Positions 1 to 7,570 of a DNA stretch of 64,000 nt are shown here, in pieces. This DNA comes from Octadecabacter sp. B2R22. Its GTDB lineage: Bacteria; Pseudomonadota; Alphaproteobacteria; Rhodobacterales; Rhodobacteraceae. Made by a program: the position numbers and the translations under genes. The notes under the pieces are model-generated. The model was not told the origin of the DNA and did not search any database. It saw only the letters and a program-made list of their open reading frames with translations. The stretch lies in the NCBI RefSeq assembly GCF_018861045.1, contig NZ_JAHKQJ010000005.1, positions 310,001 to 374,000 of the forward strand, written 5' to 3'. How positions within the stretch are numbered: the stretch's first letter is position 1; every line of letters begins with the position of its first letter.

Positions 1-213
1 GCCCAAGCCCAATTGCACACCGGTCGGCAGCACTGTGCCATCAGACGCATTTATCGTTCCCGGCCGTTGCAACTGTTGATAATGCAAATCGGCAAACTCG
101 GCGCGGCGCGTGTTGTATCCGGTCGTGCTCATGTTGGCGAGGTTATTGGAGATAACCTCAACTCGGGTTTGTTGTGCGGCCATACCGGCGGCTGCAATTC
201 TTAGGGCGCGCAT
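1..213 (-). CDS. flgG: Flagellar basal-body rod protein FlgG (partial, N-terminal 71 codons)
   Basis: Only the N-terminal 71 codons are inside the window; the gene runs off the left edge. The protein starts MRALRIAAAGM and carries the rod/hook family motif NNLANMSTTGYNT near residues 23-35. FlgG forms the distal rod, which crosses the periplasm. The ATG at 213 has an AAGGAGG ribosome site 7 bases upstream. It follows flgF by about 20 bases and is the last visible gene of the flgB-flgC-fliE-fliQ-flgF-flgG run. FlgG rather than FlgF is inferred from its order after flgF. Confidence 0.9.
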   Translation of the reverse strand, partial: MRALRIAAAGMAAQQTRVEVISNNLANMSTTGYNTRRAEFADLHYQQLQRPGTINASDGTVLPTGVQLGLG

Positions 214-234
214 GAGGCTGCCTCCTTATTGGGA

Positions 235-951
235 TCACTTGCCAAGCGCACGAATGGCGCTCCTAATTCGTTCGTCTTCTTTGTCGATGAAGCTTTGGCC
301 GAGTTCATAGGCGCGCTGAACCTCGATCATTCGAGACACTTCCAGCACTGGATTCACGTTGGATTCTTCCAAGAACCCCTGCAGCATCCGGCCCGTTAAC
401 GCAGGTTCATGTCCCTCATCGGCGCGGAAACGAACGCCGTCTTCGCGCACTAAGCCTGACAGGCTTACGGGTGTAACAAGGCCAACTTGAGCGACGGGTT
501 GGCCCCCTGCGCTGACAGTTCCATCCGGCGCAATTCCAACAGGTCCGGCCCCCTGCGGCACGAACACTGGCGCACCGCCTGCGTCGAGAACACGGAAGCC
601 TTCAGGCGTTACAAGATCGCCGTTTTCATTGGGGGTGAATGCGCCCGCACGTGTCAGGCGTTCACCCGCCGGAGTTTCAATGAGGAAGAATCCTTCTCCC
701 TCGATTGCCAAGTCAAATGATCCGCCCGTCTGCATCAAGCCGCCCTGATCCGCATGGGTTTCTCGAACCGATGCCGTCGCCATTGAAAGAGAAGGATCAT
801 CGGGTCCAAGTGCCGTAACGTGCTCTGCGAAAATCACACCTTCGCTTCGAAAGCCGGTCGTGTTCATGTTGGCGAGGTTATTGGCGACCACGCGCATTTC
901 ATTCATTAAACCAGACTGCCGCGTCAATGCCGTATATGTTGCATTTTCCAT
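235..951 (-). CDS. flgF: Flagellar basal-body rod protein FlgF
   Basis: 238-residue member of the flagellar rod/hook family. The N-terminal motif VANNLANMNTTGFRSEGV sits at about residues 22-39, and the C-terminal motif NVNPVLEVSRMIEVQRAYE is typical of this family. FlgF forms part of the proximal rod. The start ATG lies three bases past the fliQ stop, and its AGGAGG site is inside the last codons of fliQ, so the two are probably translationally coupled. Its length and its place directly before flgG favour FlgF over FlgG. Confidence 0.92.
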   Translation of the reverse strand: MENATYTALTRQSGLMNEMRVVANNLANMNTTGFRSEGVIFAEHVTALGPDDPSLSMATASVRETHADQGGLMQTGGSFDLAIEGEGFFLIETPAGERLTRAGAFTPNENGDLVTPEGFRVLDAGGAPVFVPQGAGPVGIAPDGTVSAGGQPVAQVGLVTPVSLSGLVREDGVRFRADEGHEPALTGRMLQGFLEESNVNPVLEVSRMIEVQRAYELGQSFIDKEDERIRSAIRALGK

Positions 952-954
952 GAA

Positions 955-1221
955 TTAGCCTCCTGCGATGATTGGAACGAGAGTGTTTTGAAAGAAACCA
1001 ACGAGCGTTTCAGTCATGAATCCCATAGTGATCCAGAAAACGCCGACGATAGCCGCGAGCTTAGGAACAAAAGTCAGGGTCATTTCCTGAATTGAGGTTA
1101 AGGCTTGGAACAAGCCGACCGTTAAGCCCGTAATCAAAGCGACGACCAAGATCGGCATCGACACGAGTGTCGCCGTCCAGAGGCCTTGCCTCAGCGTGTC
1201 ATAGAAGAGTGTGTCTTCCAT
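955..1221 (-). CDS. fliQ: Flagellar biosynthesis protein FliQ
   Basis: 88-residue inner-membrane protein with two hydrophobic segments, about residues 17-40 and 54-76, and the family pattern LVSMPILVVALITGL followed by QALTSIQEMTLTFVPK. FliQ is part of the FliPQR export gate of the flagellar type III secretion system. Length matches the family. It begins two bases after the fliE stop codon and is followed by flgF with a three-base gap, so it sits inside one basal-body operon. Confidence 0.95.
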   Translation of the reverse strand: MEDTLFYDTLRQGLWTATLVSMPILVVALITGLTVGLFQALTSIQEMTLTFVPKLAAIVGVFWITMGFMTETLVGFFQNTLVPIIAGG

Positions 1222-1222
1222 A

Positions 1223-1510
1223 TCAGACAGGCATCCTCAGAATCTCTTGGTACGCCTCTACGACCTTGTCCCGAACGGTAACAGCGGTTTCGACGGCCAG
1301 CTCTGTTTGGGCCAGCGCCTGAACCAAAGCGTGCGGATCCGCGTCACCTGTCATCGATGCCATGGCTGTCTTTTCGCCAGATTGCAGTGTCTCGACGAAA
1401 CCCGCCATGGCTTGTCCGAAAGCTGATCCTTGAGAATCGGATGGAGAGGGTGCCGTTGCTGGCCTGTTCGCGGCATAGGCGCGCGCGACGAATGTTGGTT
1501 GAACTTCCAT
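1223..1510 (-). CDS. fliE: Flagellar hook-basal body complex protein FliE
   Basis: 95-residue protein whose C-terminal half is recognisable as FliE: DPHALVQALAQTELAVETAV, a KVVEAYQEILRMPV end, and a FVETLQSGEKTAM segment before it. FliE joins the MS ring to the proximal rod at the base of the flagellum. The N-terminal 30 residues are low-complexity and variable, as usual in the family. It lies between flgC and fliQ in the same operon, with an AAAGGGG site eight bases before its ATG. Confidence 0.92.
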   Translation of the reverse strand: MEVQPTFVARAYAANRPATAPSPSDSQGSAFGQAMAGFVETLQSGEKTAMASMTGDADPHALVQALAQTELAVETAVTVRDKVVEAYQEILRMPV

Positions 1511-1524
1511 AATAGGTGCCCCTT

Positions 1525-1917
1525 TTATCTACGTAGAATGTCCATCAGGGACGTCGACATTTGTCGAACCTGATCGAACAGTTTCAGATTGGCCTCATAG
1601 CTACGCTGCGCCTCTCGGGCGTCAGCGATTTCAATGAGGAGATTGACGTTGGACCCTTCGTAATTGCCGTTGTCGTCAGCCATCGGATGCGAAGGATCGT
1701 AAATTTCATTAAGAGGTGTCTGATCCAATTGGACACGACCGGTTTCAACGAGACCGCTGTCTTGCCCAGCCTCGACAATAGACTGAAAACTAACCGTTTT
1801 GCGGTGGTACCCCGGCGTGTCGACATTCGCGATGTTCTCGGAGACGTGGCGCAAACGTGCGGCTTGCGCGCGCATGCCACTTGCCGTCACCCTCATCGCG
1901 TCAGAAAAATCAGCCAT
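1525..1917 (-). CDS. flgC: Flagellar basal-body rod protein FlgC
   Basis: 130 residues, the usual FlgC length. The N-terminus has the rod motif HVSENIANVDTPGYHRKTV (about residues 24-42), and the C-terminus has GSNVNLLIEIADAREAQRSY, the family helix that packs the axial structure. FlgC is a proximal rod component. Its GGAGGTAG ribosome site overlaps the stop codon of flgB, which argues for coupled translation of the two. Confidence 0.95.
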   Translation of the reverse strand: MADFSDAMRVTASGMRAQAARLRHVSENIANVDTPGYHRKTVSFQSIVEAGQDSGLVETGRVQLDQTPLNEIYDPSHPMADDNGNYEGSNVNLLIEIADAREAQRSYEANLKLFDQVRQMSTSLMDILRR

Positions 1918-1919
1918 TT

Positions 1920-2303
1920 CTACCTCCGTCCAATGCTCATGCGCACCACATCCAGCGAATGCTTATAGATCGCGAGCGCACGGTTATGTTCGCGTTGCAC
2001 CTCAACGGCATTGATCATTTCTTGTTCAAGAGAAACGGAGTTTCCGTTTGGCGATGCCTCGGCGTCTGTGAAATCAGTCGAAGGTGTTAGGGATGAACCG
2101 TTGACGTCCATGTGTCCGGCTCGCGTCGTTCTCATCTCACCCGCTGAGCTATTTTCATAGCTGTCGGCAAAGGACTCCATCGTTTGCGCACGATAGTTCG
2201 GTGTGTCGGCGTTTGCCATGTTGGCAGCCGTCACGGCCTGTCGTGCGCCTGCATGACGCGCCATTGCATAAGATGTCTGAAACAGGTTCAGGTTAGTAAA
2301 CAT
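1920..2303 (-). CDS. flgB: Flagellar basal-body rod protein FlgB
   Basis: 127 residues from the ATG at 2303. I chose this start over one nine codons upstream because GAGGGAGAAG sits just before it and the protein then begins MFTNLNLFQTSYAM. The motif ANMANADTPNYRAQTM (about residues 28-43) is the rod-protein signature. FlgB is the first proximal rod protein and heads the minus-strand operon flgB-flgC-fliE-fliQ-flgF-flgG. The gene diverges from fliI across about 84 bases, which should hold both promoters. Confidence 0.94.
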   Translation of the reverse strand: MFTNLNLFQTSYAMARHAGARQAVTAANMANADTPNYRAQTMESFADSYENSSAGEMRTTRAGHMDVNGSSLTPSTDFTDAEASPNGNSVSLEQEMINAVEVQREHNRALAIYKHSLDVVRMSIGRR

Positions 2304-2387
2304 CGGGGCTTCTCCCTCGAGTGGCTTCAACTAAGCCTTAAGGATGATTCCCTAAGAATTGGTTGTCACGACCACAGCGGGGATAGA

Positions 2388-3704
2388 ATGACAGAAGAAA
2401 TATTTGCTCAGATGGGCGCATCACTCAATCGCGTATCGCTCTCGCGGCCTGTTGGTGAAATTAGCGAAATAGCTGGGGGGGCAGTACAGATTCGTGGTTT
2501 GTCCGCTTATGGGGCAGTCGGGGACCGGATCAGAGTCATTGGACATGAACTGACTGGTGAAATTGTCCGAGTTGGCGGAATGCGACTTGATGTTATGATG
2601 GATGGGTCGACTGAAGGATTAGGCGCCAATGCCAAGGTGGTTCTGTTGCCCCGCCCTGCACTTGCCCCTCACGCCGGATGGATAGGGCGAGTGGTGGATC
2701 CGGACGGACAACCTTTGGATGGCCGGCCCCTTTTGCCAGGAGTTGAACCACGCAGAATTGACATAGCGCCTCTTCCAGCGGCCTCACGGCGCGGGTTGGG
2801 TGCGCGTTTGGCTACTGGTTTTGCTGTCTTCGATACTATTCTGCCAATTGTCCGTGGCCAAAGAATTGGGCTTTTTGCTGGGTCTGGCGTAGGCAAATCC
2901 ACCCTACTGGCGACGCTTGCTAAAAAGGTTGATGCAGATGTTATCATCATTGGCCTTGTCGGTGAGCGGGGTCGTGAACTTCGGGAATTCGTTGAAAAGT
3001 CCCTTGGGCCCGATGGGATGGCACGCAGTGTCATCGTCGCGGCGACATCAGATCGTGCACCGCAAGTGCGCCGCAGGTGCCCGCAAGTCGCCACCACTGT
3101 TGCCGAATTCTTCCGGGATCAAGGTTTGCAGGTCTTATTGCTAATCGACAGTGTTACCCGTTTCGCTGAAGCGCATCGTGAGGTCGCAGTCGCCGCAGGT
3201 GAAACAGCCAATTTGCGCGGGCATCCCGCGTCTACACCAGCTGCTATCGCAGGGCTCTGTGAACGTGCTGGCCCAGGCAAAGATGAAACCGGAGACATTA
3301 CCGCAATCTATAGCGTGCTGGTTGCGGGGTCTGACATGGAAGAACCCGTCGCCGATATGTTGCGCGGTGTGCTGGACGGTCATGTTGTGTTAGATCGAAC
3401 AATTGCCGAACGTGGTCGGTTTCCGGCGATCGATGTCACGCGCTCTGTTTCCCGTTCGCTCCCTGACGCTGCCAATGCTGCGGAGAACAAGCTTATTGCG
3501 TCCGCAAGACGGCACATGGGCGCCTACGCACAAGCTGAGTTGATGATTCAATCGGGCCTATATGCGAACGGGTCAGATCAGAAGATCGACGATGCGATAG
3601 CGACACACGATGCCTTGGAAAACTTCATTGCCATGCAAAGTGATCACGGGATTGTCGGTGCTTTTCGTATGCTACAAAGAGCCCTTCAGATTGGTGGAGC
3701 TTAA
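2388..3704 (+). CDS. fliI: Flagellum-specific ATP synthase FliI
   Basis: 438-residue F1-beta-like ATPase that energises unloading of substrates into the flagellar type III export gate. Walker A GLFAGSGVGKST is at about residues 161-172. Further ATPase features are the VGERGREL segment and the Walker B region LLLIDSVTRFAEA. The C-terminal ENFIAMQS region is the expected end. I place the start at ATG 2388, since upstream codons would run into flgB. It is alone on the plus strand, diverging from flgB, and its last four bases overlap the convergent DUF1217 gene. Confidence 0.95.
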   Translation: MTEEIFAQMGASLNRVSLSRPVGEISEIAGGAVQIRGLSAYGAVGDRIRVIGHELTGEIVRVGGMRLDVMMDGSTEGLGANAKVVLLPRPALAPHAGWIGRVVDPDGQPLDGRPLLPGVEPRRIDIAPLPAASRRGLGARLATGFAVFDTILPIVRGQRIGLFAGSGVGKSTLLATLAKKVDADVIIIGLVGERGRELREFVEKSLGPDGMARSVIVAATSDRAPQVRRRCPQVATTVAEFFRDQGLQVLLLIDSVTRFAEAHREVAVAAGETANLRGHPASTPAAIAGLCERAGPGKDETGDITAIYSVLVAGSDMEEPVADMLRGVLDGHVVLDRTIAERGRFPAIDVTRSVSRSLPDAANAAENKLIASARRHMGAYAQAELMIQSGLYANGSDQKIDDAIATHDALENFIAMQSDHGIVGAFRMLQRALQIGGA

Positions 3705-4498
3705 CCTTGTTGCAGCAGGCTTAACGCAATTGAAGCACCAGAAGTCATGGCTGAGTTCGCCTCAATCTCTGTCCGCAACATATAGAGACGGGTCATTTTC
3801 TCTTGGTTCTCTGCAGAGGCGAGCTCAGAAAACTGATCTGTGCCAAACGTCGCCTTTGCACGACTCTGAAACTGCTCAAGCTGTTGATCAAGATCGAGTG
3901 CGGCAAAACTGTCTGAGAACCCAAAGGCCGTATCAAAGACGCTCCGTAGTGCAGCATTCCCCATCATTCCAAACCATTGGCCGTCATTGGTGCTCGACGC
4001 TTCGATGACATCGGCGATCGCAGTTTCGGCATTCATTGCAAGGCGCATGTCGTTGTCTTGCTCTCCAACGGCGGCTTCAAACTGTTTGGCCTCATATCGA
4101 TCGATGATGTCATCTGCAAAGTACGAAAGTGAAGTTTTGGGTAGATCGCCTAAAGTTCCAAACCCGAATGCTTCACTAAATGCTGCATAGCGGCTGTCCG
4201 ATAATTTGTTGGCCAGGGAATCAGAGTCTTCGGTACCTTCTTCCAAGATTTTTTTGATGAAGAACGTGTTGTCGATATCGTCATCCAACCCAAACGCGCC
4301 CAACGCCACACCCAGCAGCTCCCGATCGTTGACGAGATCTTCTGCTGTTGTGATCTCCCCTATCTTTTCGCGGAAATTGTCGGTCGCTCGAACTACCGTT
4401 GCGCTTTCGTTAAAAACCGCACGCTGGCTGTCGGCTGTCCGTTCAAGGAACAGCCAACCTGCATAGCCCGATAGAGGAATGACCGGTTGAAACGTCAT
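3701..4498 (-). CDS. DUF1217 family flagellar-locus protein
   Basis: 265 residues beginning MTFQPVIPLSGYAGWLFLER. The sequence, rich in Asp, Glu and Phe and with repeated DxxLxxxxLxAFGLxxD patterns (about residues 55-75) and a SRYAAFSEAFGFG segment, is what I know as the DUF1217 family found in flagellar clusters of Rhodobacterales and relatives. Its molecular role is not established. The ATG overlaps the flbT stop (ATGA), so it is the third gene of flaF-flbT-DUF1217. Its 3' end overlaps fliI by four bases on the other strand. Confidence 0.8.
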   Translation of the reverse strand: MTFQPVIPLSGYAGWLFLERTADSQRAVFNESATVVRATDNFREKIGEITTAEDLVNDRELLGVALGAFGLDDDIDNTFFIKKILEEGTEDSDSLANKLSDSRYAAFSEAFGFGTLGDLPKTSLSYFADDIIDRYEAKQFEAAVGEQDNDMRLAMNAETAIADVIEASSTNDGQWFGMMGNAALRSVFDTAFGFSDSFAALDLDQQLEQFQSRAKATFGTDQFSELASAENQEKMTRLYMLRTEIEANSAMTSGASIALSLLQQG

Positions 4499-4905
4499 GA
4501 TAATCTCGGCTGAGTTGCAAGCAACCGCCCCTCTCTTGGCAATAGTCCACGAAGTCGTTTTAGACCGCGATAAAACTCGTCTTCGTTGAATGCGTCAGTG
4601 GCATCTGACAAGAGTTTGCGGCTGTCATCATCCGTCAATGCTTGACTTAACTGTTCGACGCCGCGCATCAATTGGAGCCGTGCTTCGTCAGGCTCCGCGT
4701 CGCCAGATAAGATCAACTGTGCGATATAGCAGACCCTTCGGACCGGGGTATTGACCTCATCCGGGCGAATAGCGTCGCGAAGACGAAGAATGTTTGCATT
4801 CGGTGTCAGGATTGAAAGGCGGGACCTGCGGTCTCCATTTTCGATGACGGCACCATTTACGAGCACCCGTTCTTTGGGGCCGAGTTTCAGAACCAGTCCA
4901 GACAT
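4495..4905 (-). CDS. flbT: Flagellin mRNA regulator FlbT
   Basis: 136-residue FlbT protein: GLVLKLGPKERVLVNGAVIE at the N-terminus, then PNANILRLRDAI and PVRRVCYIAQLILSGD. In Caulobacter, FlbT binds the flagellin mRNA 5' leader and promotes its decay until the hook is complete; the same role is inferred here. Its start shares one base with the flaF stop (TGATG) and its stop overlaps the DUF1217 start (ATGA), so the three are translationally coupled. Flagellin lies just upstream on the same strand. Confidence 0.93.
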   Translation of the reverse strand: MSGLVLKLGPKERVLVNGAVIENGDRRSRLSILTPNANILRLRDAIRPDEVNTPVRRVCYIAQLILSGDAEPDEARLQLMRGVEQLSQALTDDDSRKLLSDATDAFNEDEFYRGLKRLRGLLPREGRLLATQPRLS

Positions 4906-5279
4906 CAGTTTTCCTTCCGAGGGTTCAGGCCGCGCATCATTGCTGTGTTTATTTCAATAAGTGGCTTAATATCGGCCTCCCCTTTTAGGACCTTACGAGA
5001 GTGGAAGGTTGTAAACTCAGCTAAATAGAAAATGCGGGCTCTTAGGTCCTTGGTGAGTCCGTTTTCATCATCCGTGACTTGCGCAGCGAGGTGCGTCCAG
5101 ACGGCGCGATTGGCTTGGACGGCTTCGGCGAATGCGGGAAAACCGGATGGTAAATGGCCAGCGGTGGTCGTGAGCCTGCTTGTGACTTCGCTGAAAAGCT
5201 GATGCTCGGCTGATCGGCCGCTGCGAAACGGAGAGGTCTTGTGCCCATAAGCTTGACGGGCTTGATCTATGATATTCAC
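4905..5279 (-). CDS. flaF: Flagellar biosynthesis regulator FlaF
   Basis: FlaF family, about 124 residues from a GTG at 5279 (N-terminus NIIDQARQAYGH). I prefer this GTG because AAAGGA lies six bases before it; the ATG at 5312 falls inside a hairpin. Motifs include ELLSEVT-like FSEVTSRL, NRAVWTHLAAQV and ARIFYLAEFT with HSRKVL. FlaF acts with FlbT in flagellin synthesis and secretion. The ribosome site can pair within a small GTCC-CGAAA-GGAC hairpin, so translation may be modulated. Confidence 0.88.
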   Translation of the reverse strand: MNIIDQARQAYGHKTSPFRSGRSAEHQLFSEVTSRLTTTAGHLPSGFPAFAEAVQANRAVWTHLAAQVTDDENGLTKDLRARIFYLAEFTTFHSRKVLKGEADIKPLIEINTAMMRGLNPRKEN

Positions 5280-5307
5280 GTCTTGTCCTTTCGGGACGGA
5301 AGGATAT

Positions 5308-5333
5308 TTCACACGACTTTGCCGTGTGGTGAA
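5308..5333. other. Hairpin in the flagellin-flaF gap
   Basis: TTCACACG and CGTGTGGTGAA form an eight-pair stem with one bulged base around a seven-base loop. It lies between the terminator-like hairpin behind flagellin and the GTG start of flaF, so it would be in the flaF leader. Role unknown. Confidence 0.5.
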
Positions 5334-5338
5334 TAAGC

Positions 5339-5370
5339 GTCTGAGGCGCCGAGAGGCGCCTCAGACTTTT
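5339..5370. terminator. Terminator-like hairpin behind flagellin
   Basis: A perfect 12-bp inverted repeat, GTCTGAGGCGCC and its complement, closes a GAGA loop nine bases past the flagellin stop. The T-run (TTTT) is on the plus-strand side; reading the minus strand gives GCTTATTC instead, so termination of flagellin transcripts may be partial and could let some transcription pass into flaF. Confidence 0.75.
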
Positions 5371-5374
5371 GGAC

Positions 5375-6646
5375 TTATCCGAACAGTGACAAGATCGACT
5401 GTGGGGACTGGTTAGCAATGGACAGGGATTGGATGCCCAGTTGCTGCTGCACTTGCAACGCCTGCAGACGAGCGGATGTTTCTTCCATATCCGCATCAAC
5501 CATAGAGCCGATACCAGACGTCAGGCTGTCAGAAAGGTTACTAATAAAGTCAGCCTGGGTCTCCAGGCGTCCTTCGACAGAACCAAACGCTGCTGCTGCA
5601 TCAATCGCACCATCGAGCATATTTTCAATCTCAGAAAGAGCACCGGCAGCGTCATTGACAACATCGATGTTTTCCAAGCCAGCCAAAGCGCCGGACCCTC
5701 GTGAAACACCATATTCAACGGCGATGTTTGCTTCACTTGTCAGGTTCTCGATTGTCAGCGTCCCAGCGGTCGACAGATCAAAGGAGAAATCGTCAGTGGA
5801 CAGACCTGCGTTTTGCATTGCGTCTTTTAGGCCTGTTGCAACAGACGCATCGGTGTCGCCTTCGCTGATGCGATAGGTGCCTTCGATGTCACCGATCTTG
5901 AGTGACACTTCATCGCCGACAACAAACCCGTTGATCACTGTATCGTCAACGCCAGCTGTGCTCGCCTTGAGTGCACTTCCCCCAGAAGCGGCGCCAGACG
6001 TATCCAGGAACGTGAAGCCGGTAATATCAACGTCATCAGCACCGCCGCTCGCAGCCAAAGTGGCGACACTTGCGCTACCCGTACCTGTACCAGCCGTGAT
6101 ATCAAGGCCAGCAGATGTAGACAGGTTTTGTGTGTCAACGCCGATTGAGCTGGCGGAAACGGTGCCAGAGCTGTCGCGATCAAGCGAAGACAAGACATCA
6201 ATACCAGTGTTGCCGTTTGTATTTGTGCCGGTGTTTGATCCGTCAACAAGGTTTTGTCCGTTGAACTGGGCCGCGCCAACCACGGATTTGATCTGCTCAG
6301 TCAATGCGGAGATGTCGTCCTGAAGTTTAGAGCGATCAACGTTTTCTTCTTGAGCAGCAACGATCTTGCCTTTGATGTCAGTCAATAGGTCAGTGACTGT
6401 TTCAGAAGCGTTACGTGCAACAGCGACAGTAGATTCGCCAAGGCTCAAGCTATCGGAGATTGCCTTGAAGCCCTTAACGTCGCTTTCCATGGTTTTGGAG
6501 ATCGACCAAACGGCGGCGTTGTCTTTCGCGCTGGAAACTTCCTTACCTGTCGAAATGACAGATTGGGTGCTGGTCAGGTCGTTGTTGATGGATTTAAGTG
6601 TCTGAAGCGCAACCATTGCGCTGTTGTTAGTCAGAATACTGGACAT
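5375..6646 (-). CDS. fliC: Flagellin
   Basis: 423-residue flagellin, the filament subunit. The N-terminal D0/D1 helix begins MSSILTNNSAMVALQTLKSI and the C-terminal helix ends QSILSLFG. The middle (about residues 135-320) is Gly/Ser/Thr/Asp-rich and forms the surface-exposed variable region, giving a longer protein than the roughly 280-residue flagellins of some relatives. The AGGA site lies 9-10 bases before the ATG. The neighbouring FlbT and FlaF probably control its mRNA. Confidence 0.96.
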   Translation of the reverse strand: MSSILTNNSAMVALQTLKSINNDLTSTQSVISTGKEVSSAKDNAAVWSISKTMESDVKGFKAISDSLSLGESTVAVARNASETVTDLLTDIKGKIVAAQEENVDRSKLQDDISALTEQIKSVVGAAQFNGQNLVDGSNTGTNTNGNTGIDVLSSLDRDSSGTVSASSIGVDTQNLSTSAGLDITAGTGTGSASVATLAASGGADDVDITGFTFLDTSGAASGGSALKASTAGVDDTVINGFVVGDEVSLKIGDIEGTYRISEGDTDASVATGLKDAMQNAGLSTDDFSFDLSTAGTLTIENLTSEANIAVEYGVSRGSGALAGLENIDVVNDAAGALSEIENMLDGAIDAAAAFGSVEGRLETQADFISNLSDSLTSGIGSMVDADMEETSARLQALQVQQQLGIQSLSIANQSPQSILSLFG

Positions 6647-6855
6647 GTTTTGGGGTCCTATAAGTTGAAGGGCGCGTTTTGCGCCAGATTTTCAAGAACC
6701 AACCCTTTTGGATTGGAAGGGACGCCATTCTGACGGAAGCTGGACCAACTGGCGGTCAGCGCCACCCAACTCGGGTGCAAGGCCAACATGCCCTGTGTCT
6801 CCTAACGTGGACTTAACGACACTGGGGCATTTTCGTGCGTTTTTATTTCAATTTT
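6647..6855. other. Flagellin upstream region
   Basis: About 209 bases between flagellin and the FlgN-like gene, both on the minus strand. It must hold the flagellin promoter and the mRNA leader on which FlbT would act. I looked for a -24/-12 sigma-54 site with correct GG/GC spacing and did not find a convincing one. A GGCGC-AAAA-CGCGCC imperfect repeat lies around 6672-6685. Confidence 0.4.
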
Positions 6856-7191
6856 CTAGAAACGACGCTCTGTTTTTGCGGGTTGTTGAGTGATTGTTGT
6901 CGCTTTTCCAGATCGGTCATAGCTTGACAGCCTTTGTCGTGCGGCGCGTTGGTTGGCGAGTGCTGTTAGGACATTGGAAACACCGTCGCGTGCCGCAGCC
7001 AGCAACGTAGTATTCTGTGCAAGTGCCCCTGAGAGCGCCGCCAGCTCGTGACGATCTTCGGGTCCTATATTCTGGGAAAGCTCGATTTTCTCTTCCGCAA
7101 GGGTTTCAACCGTCGCAAAATCACCAGTCAAAAGAGCCGCCCGTTCGGCCTCTAGAATCATCTTCAATCTTAGAACTGCGCGCTTAGTCAT
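6856..7191 (-). CDS. FlgN-like flagellar chaperone candidate
   Basis: 111-residue, mostly helical and charged protein, with a heptad-like N-terminal half (LRLKMILEAERAALLTGDFA, then VETLAEEKIELSQNI). Small helical proteins of this kind next to rod-binding proteins are usually FlgN-type chaperones for hook-filament junction proteins. I infer that role from size, composition and context; there is no strict sequence motif. Its start overlaps the end of the rod-binding protein gene by eight bases, so the two are coupled. Confidence 0.6.
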   Translation of the reverse strand: MTKRAVLRLKMILEAERAALLTGDFATVETLAEEKIELSQNIGPEDRHELAALSGALAQNTTLLAAARDGVSNVLTALANQRAARQRLSSYDRSGKATTITQQPAKTERRF

Positions 7192-7459
7192 GGGATGTCG
7201 CGATCATTGCGTCAAATAACGATTGGGCCAGGCCGATGCCGCCTGCCTGCGTCATTTGTTTGGCTTGCTCTTCACGGAGGAACGATGCGAATTGGTCTTC
7301 ACCGGCGCCTCCACCAAATGCGTCAGGTGTTTGTCCAACCCCTGCCGACTTTAGCATCTCAGACAGGAATTGAGTTTCTAGCGACTGCGCAACGTCCATG
7401 AGCTGGGCTGCGCGGTCCTCCGAAATCGGGGGCGAGGTTTGGGATGCCAGTATTTCCAT
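7184..7459 (-). CDS. Rod-binding protein, FlgJ N-terminal-like
   Basis: 91 residues from ATG 7459; the longer reading frame upstream overlaps the start of fliK and has no better ribosome site. The core SLETQFLSEMLKSAG with GGGAGEDQFASFLREEQAKQM and GGIGLAQSLFDAM matches the rod-binding domain of FlgJ. The muramidase domain found in enteric FlgJ is absent, as is common in alphaproteobacteria, where a separate lytic enzyme is used. It should help cap and assemble the rod in the periplasm. Confidence 0.85.
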   Translation of the reverse strand: MEILASQTSPPISEDRAAQLMDVAQSLETQFLSEMLKSAGVGQTPDAFGGGAGEDQFASFLREEQAKQMTQAGGIGLAQSLFDAMIATSHD

Positions 7460-7570
7460 TCTGAAACTCCGATGTTGACAATTTTTCCTACCATTAGGGG
7501 GTAGCGGTAAAGATTGAGTAAGCATCTGTGCGTTAGACCTCGTCTCAATATAACGAGTTCGGAGAAGCCG

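Noticed and set aside
130-884. 19-base direct repeat ATGTTGGCGAGGTTATTGG at about 130 and 866
   Set aside because: It encodes the shared ANNLANM motif of the paralogous rod proteins FlgG and FlgF, not a mobile or regulatory repeat.
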